From NCBI GenBank assembly GCA_030667035.1, contig DAOUWQ010000056.1:1-7599 (forward strand): 7,599 nt of DNA, given 5' to 3'. Below, in pieces: positions 1 through 6,715 of the stretch. The notes beneath the pieces were generated by a model, which worked only from the letters and a program-made list of their open reading frames with translations, was not told where the DNA came from and did no database searches. The DNA is from Candidatus Heimdallarchaeota archaeon. Lineage in GTDB: Archaea; Asgardarchaeota; Heimdallarchaeia; JABLTI01. The first letter of the stretch is position 1, and each line of letters begins with the position of its first letter. The position numbers and the translations under genes were made by a program.

Positions 1-2
1 CT

Positions 3-968
3 TTGGACATTAGTTTAGCTTCAACAGCTAACAAAGGATTGTCTGTCGCTGTTGGTGATGAAATCATTTTAGCTAATGAAATTGCTACTATGGATATTAC
101 AGGTACTGGCGATTTGTATGAATTAATAAATCAAACACAAATCACATCCATAGAATCAGAATTCGAGTCAATTCAAGATCAGACAATGTTAAAATACATC
201 GTCACTGAAGTTGAAGGGCTTTACTATAAATGTGATGCTTTTGTTTATGATTTTGGTACAAAATCATTGGTTGCTTCAGATTTACCAGTTGTTTTCAATG
301 GCTTTTTAGGAGCAGTTGATATTCAAACACCACCTATGATCTATGAAACGGTTACAGAAACAATTTCAACTAAAGGACCAGTTGCTTCAGCAACATTTAT
401 TCCAGCTGTTGCACCAATAATAACTCCTGATTTTGATATCTACGGTGGCTATTTTGTGCTTGCAGATACAATTGTAGGCGTCTATTTAGATGACATATTA
501 GACTTTTTACCATTAACAGACCTTGGTGGTCTTGTTATCAATGCTGTTGATGGAGACTTCTTTATGTCTGAGAAAAGAGGTTATTATTACTTCCAAGAAT
601 CATTCGATGCTGATATTTCAATAGAATTAGAACAAGTTCTAAGTCCTTTAACAGCTGATGTGACACTCGCTTTTGATGTTGATGCAACTCTCATAGAAGA
701 AGGTTGGTTAGCCTATCACGAATCTGGTGTTGTCGCAGGAATGCGAATGAAATTAGATGTTAATATTGGAATAACTTCTGACACTACACTTTCAGGTCTA
801 CCTACAGGCCAATTGACAATCAATGTTGACTTTAAGATATCAAATCCTGATTATAATCCCCCTGATCCAGTGGGTGGAGGCGTTATCCCTGGTTATACTT
901 GGTTAGTTGCAATTCCAGCTTTGCTTGGTCTTGCCGCTGTTGGTTGGATTTCTCGCAGAAGAAAATAG
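3..968 (+). CDS. Secreted, C-terminally membrane-anchored surface protein (partial, 5' end missing)
   Basis: The frame is open from the window edge, so the true N-terminus and any signal peptide lie outside; the TTG at base 3 is not a convincing start. The visible 321 residues are acidic, rich in Asp, Thr, Val and Ile in alternating patterns typical of extracellular beta-sandwich proteins, with a single Cys (residue 77). A Pro/Gly linker (about 283-296, NPPDPVGGG) leads into a C-terminal module of PGY (296-298), one hydrophobic helix (about 299-316) and a terminal RRRK. This three-part tail resembles archaeal CTERM sorting signals or simple stop-transfer anchors, so the body should face outside. 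I do not recognise a named domain; similar proteins are common among archaeal, notably Asgard, surface proteins (recalled family knowledge). A cell-envelope role is inferred. It ends in TAG and is followed by its own terminator, so it does not appear to be co-transcribed with the next gene. Confidence 0.75.
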   Translation: MDISLASTANKGLSVAVGDEIILANEIATMDITGTGDLYELINQTQITSIESEFESIQDQTMLKYIVTEVEGLYYKCDAFVYDFGTKSLVASDLPVVFNGFLGAVDIQTPPMIYETVTETISTKGPVASATFIPAVAPIITPDFDIYGGYFVLADTIVGVYLDDILDFLPLTDLGGLVINAVDGDFFMSEKRGYYYFQESFDADISIELEQVLSPLTADVTLAFDVDATLIEEGWLAYHESGVVAGMRMKLDVNIGITSDTTLSGLPTGQLTINVDFKISNPDYNPPDPVGGGVIPGYTWLVAIPALLGLAAVGWISRRRK

Positions 969-984
969 CATTAACCTACTAAAC

Positions 985-1022
985 GTGCGGAAATTTCGCA
1001 CATCTCTTTTTTCTTTTTTTTT
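985..1022 (+). terminator. Hairpin plus T-tract terminator of the surface-protein gene
   Basis: GTGCG (985-989) pairs perfectly with CGCAC (997-1001) around a 7-nt GAAATTT loop that can close one or two further pairs. It is followed by an almost pure pyrimidine run ending in nine T residues (1014-1022). It begins 17 nt after the TAG stop. T-tracts alone can terminate archaeal transcription, so the stop signal is well supported even if the hairpin contributes little. Confidence 0.7.
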
Positions 1023-1052
1023 GTCTTTCTCATTTGTTTTTGAATTTAGCTG

Positions 1053-1062
1053 TTTTTATACC
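1053..1062 (+). promoter_or_regulatory. Possible TATA box for the GT-C gene
   Basis: The stretch TTTTTATACC is the best TATA-like element between the terminator and the GTG start at 1169. An archaeal start site about 25 nt downstream would fall near 1085, inside the inverted repeat at 1072-1101, giving a leader of roughly 85 nt. The match is only partial and no convincing BRE is seen, so this is a weak call. Confidence 0.25.
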
Positions 1063-1071
1063 AAATTTATC

Positions 1072-1101
1072 TAGTGTTTCACTGAAAAGGAGTAAACACT
1101 A
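1072..1101 (+). repeat. Inverted repeat / hairpin upstream of the GT-C gene
   Basis: TAGTGTTT (1072-1079) is the exact reverse complement of AAACACTA (1094-1101). Inside it, ACT (1081-1083) also pairs with AGT (1091-1093), leaving C1080 bulged, so an 11-bp stem with a 7-nt GAAAAGG loop can form. A Shine-Dalgarno-like AAGGAG spans the loop and stem edge. It could be an operator, a leader RNA structure or a second terminator hairpin; no T-tract follows, which argues against the last. Confidence 0.55.
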
Positions 1102-1168
1102 ACTATCTTGAGTGTAGTATTTGCCCCCATTTTAGGGATTTTGTGAGTAGATAATCTTAGAAAAGTCT

Positions 1169-2575
1169 GTGATCAAATTGGCTTCGGAAATTGATGAGAA
1201 CACTACAGAACTGAGTAAGTTCAAATATTTTTGGAATGTGATTTCAGATGGTCCAAGAAAATTATGGATTAAACCAGAAACAAGGATTATTTTTCTTTTA
1301 ATACTTGCTCGTTTACTGTTCATTATTTTCACTCACTGGGGGATGGATTTCGATTTTTATATTGAAATTTGTGAAAGGATTTTGAACGGAGAAATGCTTT
1401 ATACCGATATTGATTCCACTCATATGCCATTAGTTGATCTAATTTATCTCGCAATGTATACTATTTGCCCCTGGAAAGGGAATATTATTGCAGTGCGTAT
1501 TTTTCTAAAATTTCCTTTTCTCTTAACCGATATTGGAATTGCCTTAGCAGTAATGAAAATTATTGAATTTACTCGTAAAAAAGAGTTTTCAGCAAATAAT
1601 GAATTGACAGCTGAACAATTTGCTAGTATTAGAAAAGCAAAATTGATTGCCGGTTATTTTGTTGCCTTTAGTTTACCGCTAATCTTTCAAACTGGAGGAG
1701 GAAGATACGATAGTTTAATGATATTCTGCTTTACGATGGTAGTTTATTATCTTCAACGAAAGAATTGGTTTGGAGTAGCCTTTTTTGCTGCTTTAGGTAC
1801 TTCTGCAAAATACATTGGCATTATTTTCCTTCCCTTTGTTATCTTTTGGTTACGTAAAGAAGATTTCAAACCATTTATTTTTGGTTTACTCCTCGGGTTT
1901 TTACCGATTTATCCTTTTCTTATTATTTGCCCTGAAGATTTCATTAACACTATCCTAAATCGTAGTAGCCATATCGCTTATGGTTTTTCAATATGGCATG
2001 CGATTTACATCGTTTGGAATAACTTTTCTGTAAAAAATGTTGGTAATATTGAAGCAACTTATGCTGGTGGTGATGAACCTTGGTTTGTAAGTGATCTCTA
2101 TATGCCTGTTTTCATTACTGTTTATTCACTTATTTTTGTTTTTTATATAATAAAATGGTGGAAGACTATGCGCTCTGAATCTATTGATCAACAATCACTG
2201 TCAACAATCACTAGTTTAGTTTTCATCCCGTTGTTTATCTTTAGTTTAACCTTTAAGGCAATTAACATCCAAGTATTAGCTTGGTTTATTCCATATATTG
2301 CATTGTATAGCAAACTCGAATTGAATTTGGAATATACTTTCCTAACTTTAGTAAATGGTGTTGGCTTGGCTATCTATGGTGCATATAACCCGGTTTCTTT
2401 TGCTGAATTAATCAATGATGCCGCTGGAGAAGGATCATTATTCAACCTTATTTTGATTCAACCAATAATCTATATTCAAGAAAATACTTCAGAAACAGTT
2501 TGGGTTACTGTTATTTTTGTTTCAATAATCTGGTTTCTAATTAGAACTTTAGTTGAATTATCTCTCTGCTCATAG
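1169..2575 (+). CDS. Polytopic GT-C-fold glycosyltransferase-like membrane protein
   Basis: A 468-residue protein with about ten hydrophobic segments (first near 38-55, last near 444-460). The pattern fits GT-C enzymes that use polyprenyl-phosphate sugars as donors (GT87 / PIG-M-like group). After the first helix comes an extracytoplasmic loop with an acidic motif DFDFY (60-64; candidate catalytic Asp60 or Asp62) and LNGEMLYTDIDSTHMP (72-87), the usual 'G..Y.D.....P' signature. GGGRYDS (176-182) is followed by a helix, then TSAKYIGIIFLP (211-222), matching the family 'G.yD ... K..p..llP' layout. KAINIQVLAWFIPY (363-376) matches the late 'Q.l.W.iP' motif. The expected role is transfer of a mannose-like sugar onto a lipid or protein on the outer membrane face; the acceptor is unknown. 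The GTG start lies seven codons after an in-frame TAG; the only nearby alternative is TTG at 1178, and the first in-frame ATG is past helix 1. No clear ribosome binding site is visible. Confidence 0.72.
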   Translation: MIKLASEIDENTTELSKFKYFWNVISDGPRKLWIKPETRIIFLLILARLLFIIFTHWGMDFDFYIEICERILNGEMLYTDIDSTHMPLVDLIYLAMYTICPWKGNIIAVRIFLKFPFLLTDIGIALAVMKIIEFTRKKEFSANNELTAEQFASIRKAKLIAGYFVAFSLPLIFQTGGGRYDSLMIFCFTMVVYYLQRKNWFGVAFFAALGTSAKYIGIIFLPFVIFWLRKEDFKPFIFGLLLGFLPIYPFLIICPEDFINTILNRSSHIAYGFSIWHAIYIVWNNFSVKNVGNIEATYAGGDEPWFVSDLYMPVFITVYSLIFVFYIIKWWKTMRSESIDQQSLSTITSLVFIPLFIFSLTFKAINIQVLAWFIPYIALYSKLELNLEYTFLTLVNGVGLAIYGAYNPVSFAELINDAAGEGSLFNLILIQPIIYIQENTSETVWVTVIFVSIIWFLIRTLVELSLCS

Positions 2576-2603
2576 GTATTGTTTTCAAATGCGCCTAAAT
2601 TAA

Positions 2604-2643
2604 AACCTACTTTGAACTTGTAGGTTGGTAATTTATCGTTTTT
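2604..2643 (+). terminator. Candidate terminator after the GT-C gene
   Basis: AACCTAC (2604-2610) is the exact reverse complement of GTAGGTT (2620-2626), with a 9-nt loop. The element starts 29 nt after the TAG stop. A short T run (2639-2643) follows 12 nt later, so the hairpin is clear but the T-tract is weak. It may instead be an operator for the next gene. Confidence 0.4.
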
Positions 2644-2649
2644 AACTTT

Positions 2650-2663
2650 GAAATTTAATATTC
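2650..2663 (+). promoter_or_regulatory. Possible BRE/TATA promoter of the AN1 fusion gene
   Basis: GAAA followed by TTTAATATT (2654-2662) resembles an archaeal BRE-TATA pair. A start site about 25 nt downstream would fall near 2685, giving a leader of roughly 28 nt before the preferred ATG at 2713. A second AT-rich candidate is TTTATTATTA at 2680-2689. The whole spacer is AT-rich, so the call is tentative. Confidence 0.3.
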
Positions 2664-2712
2664 AAATGATTTCTAAATGTTTATTATTAGTAACTTTCAA
2701 GATGATATTATC

Positions 2713-3675
2713 ATGGCTCTATGTGACTATCCTGGATGTGAGCGAAAAGAAGCGCTACCATTCAGATGCAAATATTGCGGTAAATCTTTCTGTACAAAGC
2801 ATCGTCTCCCAGAAAATCATGCATGTGAACAGTTACATTTGAGCAAATCGCCTATCTCTATTGCGCATGAATCTAAAATTGCAGTTAAAGGGCAGGTTGA
2901 TGATCAAACTTCAGATAGTCCTGCTAAAGATCAACGATTTACAACTTACGATTTTGATGATGATGATTCACAATATTACGGCCAGGGTTCAGACGGGACA
3001 GTTTACAATATAAAACCAACCAAAAGACAGACACAGCGAAAAGCAATGTTCTCTCAAGTGGGTGATTCTTTTACTACCGGAAAAGAATTCTTAGACATAA
3101 TCATTGGCTCTCTAATTGTTATTCTTTCTTTTGGATTCACAGCAATTTTGATGTCCAATGTTCGTTGGGCATTTTCTGGTTTCCTTATAGCAATTATTTT
3201 AGTATCATATCTTTCTACAATAATTCCTCGAAAATTGCTAGCAAAGAGATTTGGTTGCACCTCTAGATATATGTTAACTAAACTTGGTCTGCTAATTTCA
3301 GCATTAACTATTATCTCTCCAATAAAGTATCTAAGTCCTGGGATGTTAGTAATTCCTGAGCTAGATTTTATTTCAAAGAAGAGAAGTGGTATAATTAGTG
3401 CTATTGGGTCAATAATCAATATTACTCTTGGAGTAGCTTTTATTCTTCTTGGAATATTTTTAGCTGATCCCTCAATAGCAATTTTAATGCTAACAGGTGC
3501 TTTCATCACTTCACAAATAACTCTTTTGCGATTAATTCCAATGAGATTTTTACCTGGTAAGCGCATTTTAAATTGGAGTTGGGCAATTTTTACAATTATG
3601 CTAGTTTTAACATTAGCAATCTTTATCATGTCAATTCTTTTAGGAGTTATGGGTGTTCGAATAATAACCATCTAA
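2713..3675 (+). CDS. AN1 zinc finger fused to a catalytically dead site-2-protease-like (M50) membrane domain
   Basis: A 320-residue protein. Residues 4-38 form a complete AN1 zinc finger with all eight ligands: C4, C9, C19, C22, C27, H30, H36, C38. AN1 fingers bind two zinc ions and act in protein-quality or stress contexts. A polar, acidic linker (about 42-120, including DDDD at 82-85) leads to about five or six membrane segments from 127 onward. The membrane domain keeps the archaeal site-2-protease frame: LLAKRFGC (175-182) after motif 1, PG (209-210), a GSIIN element (232-236) like the family G-P-x-x-N, and a final LIPMRFLPGKRIL (274-286) like the family 'NLxPxxPLDGxkv'. The catalytic residues are gone: the HExxH slot reads TIIPR (169-173) and the PLDG slot reads FLPG, with Asp replaced by Pro281 and Asn by Arg273. 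The domain assignment rests on my own alignment by eye. ATG 2713 is chosen because AN1 proteins usually begin just before the first Cys; the ATG at 2677 would add 12 residues. The stop codon overlaps that of the convergent permease gene. A membrane-bound, non-proteolytic substrate-binding or chaperone role is inferred. Confidence 0.75.
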   Translation: MALCDYPGCERKEALPFRCKYCGKSFCTKHRLPENHACEQLHLSKSPISIAHESKIAVKGQVDDQTSDSPAKDQRFTTYDFDDDDSQYYGQGSDGTVYNIKPTKRQTQRKAMFSQVGDSFTTGKEFLDIIIGSLIVILSFGFTAILMSNVRWAFSGFLIAIILVSYLSTIIPRKLLAKRFGCTSRYMLTKLGLLISALTIISPIKYLSPGMLVIPELDFISKKRSGIISAIGSIINITLGVAFILLGIFLADPSIAILMLTGAFITSQITLLRLIPMRFLPGKRILNWSWAIFTIMLVLTLAIFIMSILLGVMGVRIITI

Positions 3676-6473
3676 TTTCTAATTGCAATTGCAATGTTTT
3701 CTTTTGAAAATTTATGAATGGCTGGTAGAATTGTTAATGAAGATATTAGAAATAACGCAATAATAAATATTGGAATTCCAAGGTAGTCGAAAGTGAAAGT
3801 GTAAGGAAGAATATTGTGACTGGTAAAGATCGGTCGATTTATTGCAATTGAAAACAACGCAAAAGGTACTCCAATAATTATTCCAGAAATGATTGCTACA
3901 ACATTTACTATGGATAATTCGCTCAAAATTAATGACAAGAGATTTTTAGTAGAATTTCCGATTGTGTTCAAAATAGCATTATTTTGCTTTCTTTGTGATA
4001 ATAGAAATTCTAGATTTGAAATTATTATTATTATTGCTATTATATTTATCATAACGATTTGGGAAATTATAAACGCATTTACTTTTGGAATGTAGAGGTT
4101 AATATATTGACCAATAAATTGTTCGTTAATGACCTCAGGGTTTACTGTTAAAACATCATTAAGTTCCAATAATTCTTTAACTATCTCGTCAAAATTTGTG
4201 CCCTCTGTTTGTTTTGCAAAGAATAGATTTGAGTCAGAAACTGCATAATCATTTTGCATCTTTCTCTGATTTATCAAAATATATTCTTGATTTGATTGTC
4301 CAATTTCCACATTTAAACCATAAGCTAAACCTAATCCAGGTGCAGAATGGATGATTCCTGAGACATTGAAAATTTCGATATAACTTCTATTCGGCATACC
4401 GGTAACAGGAATAATCGAACCAACTGTTAGATTTAGTTTTTCAGCGAGAACATCACTTACAATTGCTCCATCATGAGTATTATTCAGTATTTGCAATGCA
4501 GTTTCTACATCACCATTTTGAGTTGAAGCAATTTCCCAACGACCGATATCATGATATTTTATTGGATCAATTCCAATGACTGTAACGCTATTGTAAATTA
4601 ACTTGCCTTCTGCACTAAATACAGGCATTACATCATCTATACCTGTGATGTTGTTTAAAGTATCAATAAAGTCAGAATCCACAAAGGACGTTTGAATGCG
4701 AAAATCTGCTCCATTATTATAATATTGTTCATTTGAGATATTTTTATAATTTGTTGCATACAAATTTAAATAGAAAATATTCACACTTGCTAAAATAACT
4801 AGAACCAAAAGTATGGAGGAAATCTTCGAATTAGAACTTTTAAACGTGTTTGCAATAAAGAAGGCATTGTTTTTGAATAGTTTATCATAAACTTTCTTTA
4901 TTTTACCTAAAATTGCTTGCATACCAATTGAGGCAATAAATGAAAAGAGTAATACTAATAAAATAATGAGTAAGAATACTATCATATTTTGTTCTGTTTC
5001 CTCGATTGTAAAATTAAATACTTCATTAATATCACCAAATGATAAAATACTAAAAGTAAGCAGTAATGCTAAAATGGCTACAAAAGCTGAAGAAATAGCA
5101 ATTATTAAAGCTATTTTTTTAATTCTTGCTCGACTCTTCTTTTGGTGATCTTCTAAATTGTTATCAAATATATCATTGAATTTTACTATTGCAAAAATAC
5201 CTGTAATCAAAAGTACACTTAAACAAATATAGAGCAGCATAGAATAAGGAAATATTACGCTGCGAATAAATTCGGTAAATGCTGCCCAAGTAAACGAACC
5301 TGAAGCAAAAGCTGGTATTAATGCTGAAACGACAAAAGAACTTGCTATTGAAATAACAAAGCCAATTATTGCAAGTATCAGGAATTCTAATAATATTATA
5401 CCGAAAATCTGCCATTTTTCACCTCCCCTTTCCTTAAGGGTATCAACATGTTTCTTTCTCTTTTCTAAGACAATGTTAGTTGTGAATAATGAGAGTATTA
5501 TACTTATTACTACAACTGGTACTGCAAAAATCAAAGCAGTTTTAGAAACACTATAAGATTGTTCCAATTCTTGTGTGGGTGCACTAAGAATCAGAGATTG
5601 AGAAGATTGAAAAGCAATTTTTAGTCTACTTGTTAAATCTTCAATTTTTTGCAAAATTTGATCTATGCCATCTTTCTTGAGTTCATTAATATCACACTTC
5701 ACTAACATTTCAGGTTGCAAACCATTTTGTTTCATAATAGTTGTATGGTTTACCATATTTTCTGTTAGAAAAATAATTGAATCTTTTAGAAATGTTATCG
5801 GCAAGGTTCTTTGGAGCATTGATATCGTTGGAATTGTTCGATATATTCCTCTAATTGTTACATTATAGAAATGCTCGAGATCACAATTGAAGAGATACAC
5901 CTCTCCCATCTCTGGACCATTTTTTGCAATACTAACGTTCATTTTCATGCCGGGTTCAATCTCATACCCATAAATTCTTTCAAGCTCTTCAGCTTCAAAT
6001 TCACTAATTAGTACTTCATTTTCCTCTATCTCAAAATCGCCTCTAACAAGGAATTGTGATTGGATTCTTTCTATCGATTCATGTGGTAAAAGTATTAATG
6101 ACGTTAGGGATACTGGGTCGTTCATATCATCTTGGTCATCTTCAGGACTGAAACGATAAGTTACTGGTTTCTCTTCAGCATTGAAAAAAGCAATATTGTA
6201 ATAGATTTCAGATACTTCTTGAACAATAAGATCATTTTCTAAGAAATCTTTGATGTAAGGTAAATCATCATATAAATAAGCAGAAACTTTTAGCTCATAA
6301 TCTTGATCTACTAAAAAGTCTCGAGCAGCTAAATCTTCAGCTGTTGAAGACCATAATTGTAATGAGAGCAATAAAGTGATTGCTATTATTATCCCTAAAG
6401 TATAGAGTGTTGATTGCTTTTTATTGTTGGAAATGTTTTTCCAAGCTGACTTGAGATAGAATGCAAAGCCCAT
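3672..6473 (-). CDS. Two-domain FtsX/MacB-type ABC transporter permease
   Basis: A 933-residue permease with about ten membrane helices in the duplicated layout of long FtsX-family proteins. Helix 1 is at 22-41, followed by a large extracytoplasmic domain (about 42-310). The first FtsX core has helices near 311-333, 355-385 and 405-430. Two bridging helices follow (451-475, 497-522), then helix 7 (about 550-571), a second extracytoplasmic domain (about 572-799) and the second FtsX core with helices near 800-820, 845-872 and 896-920. Both cores carry the typical cytoplasmic segment after their first helix: EKRKKHVDTLKERGGEKWQI (337-356) and SQRKQNNAILNTIGNSTKNL (826-845), which contact the ATPase. 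The family moves lipids, lipoproteins or peptides, or does mechanical work across the membrane, driven by a separate ATPase; the substrate here is unknown. No ATPase gene is adjacent on either side. The ATG at 6473 has a Shine-Dalgarno-like GTGAT 6 nt upstream. Its 3' end overlaps the AN1 gene by 4 nt, tail to tail. Confidence 0.88.
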   Translation of the reverse strand: MGFAFYLKSAWKNISNNKKQSTLYTLGIIIAITLLLSLQLWSSTAEDLAARDFLVDQDYELKVSAYLYDDLPYIKDFLENDLIVQEVSEIYYNIAFFNAEEKPVTYRFSPEDDQDDMNDPVSLTSLILLPHESIERIQSQFLVRGDFEIEENEVLISEFEAEELERIYGYEIEPGMKMNVSIAKNGPEMGEVYLFNCDLEHFYNVTIRGIYRTIPTISMLQRTLPITFLKDSIIFLTENMVNHTTIMKQNGLQPEMLVKCDINELKKDGIDQILQKIEDLTSRLKIAFQSSQSLILSAPTQELEQSYSVSKTALIFAVPVVVISIILSLFTTNIVLEKRKKHVDTLKERGGEKWQIFGIILLEFLILAIIGFVISIASSFVVSALIPAFASGSFTWAAFTEFIRSVIFPYSMLLYICLSVLLITGIFAIVKFNDIFDNNLEDHQKKSRARIKKIALIIAISSAFVAILALLLTFSILSFGDINEVFNFTIEETEQNMIVFLLIILLVLLFSFIASIGMQAILGKIKKVYDKLFKNNAFFIANTFKSSNSKISSILLVLVILASVNIFYLNLYATNYKNISNEQYYNNGADFRIQTSFVDSDFIDTLNNITGIDDVMPVFSAEGKLIYNSVTVIGIDPIKYHDIGRWEIASTQNGDVETALQILNNTHDGAIVSDVLAEKLNLTVGSIIPVTGMPNRSYIEIFNVSGIIHSAPGLGLAYGLNVEIGQSNQEYILINQRKMQNDYAVSDSNLFFAKQTEGTNFDEIVKELLELNDVLTVNPEVINEQFIGQYINLYIPKVNAFIISQIVMINIIAIIIIISNLEFLLSQRKQNNAILNTIGNSTKNLLSLILSELSIVNVVAIISGIIIGVPFALFSIAINRPIFTSHNILPYTFTFDYLGIPIFIIALFLISSLTILPAIHKFSKENIAIAIRN
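3682..3705 (+). terminator. Possible terminator of the AN1 gene inside the permease 3' end
   Basis: ATTGCAATTGCAAT (3682-3695) is a perfect 14-bp palindrome and can fold as ATTGC/GCAAT with an AATT loop. It is followed by GTTTTCTTTT on the plus strand. It sits 6 nt after the AN1 stop codon but inside the coding end of the minus-strand permease, where it encodes the alternating Ile-Ala residues of the C-terminus. The palindrome may simply reflect that repeated dipeptide. Confidence 0.35.
4021..4035. repeat. (ATT)5 trinucleotide run in the permease gene
   Basis: Five perfect ATT units lie inside the permease coding region, embedded in the hydrophobic stretch of helix 8 (about residues 811-819, almost all Ile). 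Slippage here would add or remove one residue without breaking the frame. It is probably just a by-product of AT-rich coding of isoleucines. Confidence 0.6.
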
Positions 6474-6479
6474 TTTTCA

Positions 6480-6484
6480 ATCAC
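6480..6484 (-). promoter_or_regulatory. Ribosome binding site of the permease
   Basis: On the minus strand the sequence reads GTGAT, then 6 nt, then ATG. GTGAT is complementary to the ATCAC of the usual archaeal 16S rRNA 3' end. The spacing is right for initiation and supports the ATG at 6473, although five bases is a short match. Confidence 0.4.
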
Positions 6485-6521
6485 TCTTCGGGGAACAAGA
6501 GCTAATGGATTATTATAACTC

Positions 6522-6636
6522 CTAATTGTTAGTTTGCTAAAGTATTAATAATACTTAGTTAAACCTTGATAATTCCTCTAAATCGATGCTTTTCAATTTA
6601 TATATTAAAAAAGTGTGCCTTCATTAGTTTCTAAAG
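6522..6636. promoter_or_regulatory. Cluster of TTAG/CTAA dyads: candidate operators in the divergent control region
   Basis: Several related short dyads lie between the back-to-back permease and metal-ATPase genes: CTAA-TTG-TTAG (6522-6532), TTAG-TTTG-CTAA (6529-6540), AAGTATTA-A-TAATACTT (6540-6556, a perfect 17-bp palindrome) and TTAG-TTT-CTAA (6624-6634). The second and fourth belong to a near-repeat, TTAGTTTGCTAAAG (6529-6542) versus TTAGTTTCTAAAG (6624-6636). A degenerate copy, TTAGTTGTTAAGC, begins at 6654. Dimeric repressors, including metal-sensing ones, bind such dyads; that one does so here is inferred. In AT-rich DNA some of these could occur by chance, but the near-repeat and the 17-bp palindrome are harder to dismiss. 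Confidence 0.45.
6597..6608. promoter_or_regulatory. TATA-like element in the divergent control region
   Basis: TTTATATATTAA is the strongest archaeal TATA-like match in the window. It is almost symmetric, so it could serve either direction: a plus-strand start near 6630 (leader about 100 nt for the metal ATPase) or a minus-strand start near 6575 (leader about 100 nt for the permease). It lies between the two copies of the TTAGTTT-CTAAAG dyad. A second candidate nearer the ATPase start is GTATATT at 6684-6690, which would give a short leader starting near 6712. Confidence 0.45.
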
Positions 6637-6715
6637 AGCATTGTAAATTAAGATTAGTTGTTAAGCTAGATAAGAAAGATTACGTATATTGCGAAATGAT
6701 AATTTACTGATAGAA

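Noticed and set aside
1108..1146. A 12-codon TTG-initiated mini-frame in the GT-C leader, 15 nt after an AAGGAG
   Set aside because: The start codon is weak, the spacing is long and the peptide has no informative codon run; it is too short to separate from chance.
1132..1332. A minus-strand 66-codon frame opposite the start of the GT-C gene
   Set aside because: It is antisense to the N-terminal part of a well-supported membrane enzyme, with no motif or ribosome binding site.
2677..2712. An upstream ATG that would extend the AN1 protein by 12 residues
   Set aside because: The extra residues (MFIISNFQDDII) are unlike AN1 protein N-termini, which normally begin just before the first zinc-ligand Cys, and no ribosome binding site favours it.
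2648..2842. A 64-codon plus-strand frame overlapping the start of the AN1 gene
   Set aside because: It overlaps the AN1 finger in another frame, has no recognisable motif and no ribosome binding site; the AN1 frame is clearly the coding one.
3054..3671. A 205-codon minus-strand frame opposite the AN1-fusion gene, ending next to the permease stop
   Set aside because: It is antisense to a gene with clear domain motifs. Its composition (Ile-, Pro-, Lys- and Arg-rich with no domain pattern) is what the reverse of AT-rich membrane codons yields.
3889..5868. Three plus-strand frames of 60-68 codons (3889-4095, 4966-5148, 5665-5868) opposite the permease
   Set aside because: All are short and antisense to helices or domains of the permease; their Ile/Phe-rich composition mirrors hydrophobic codons on the other strand.
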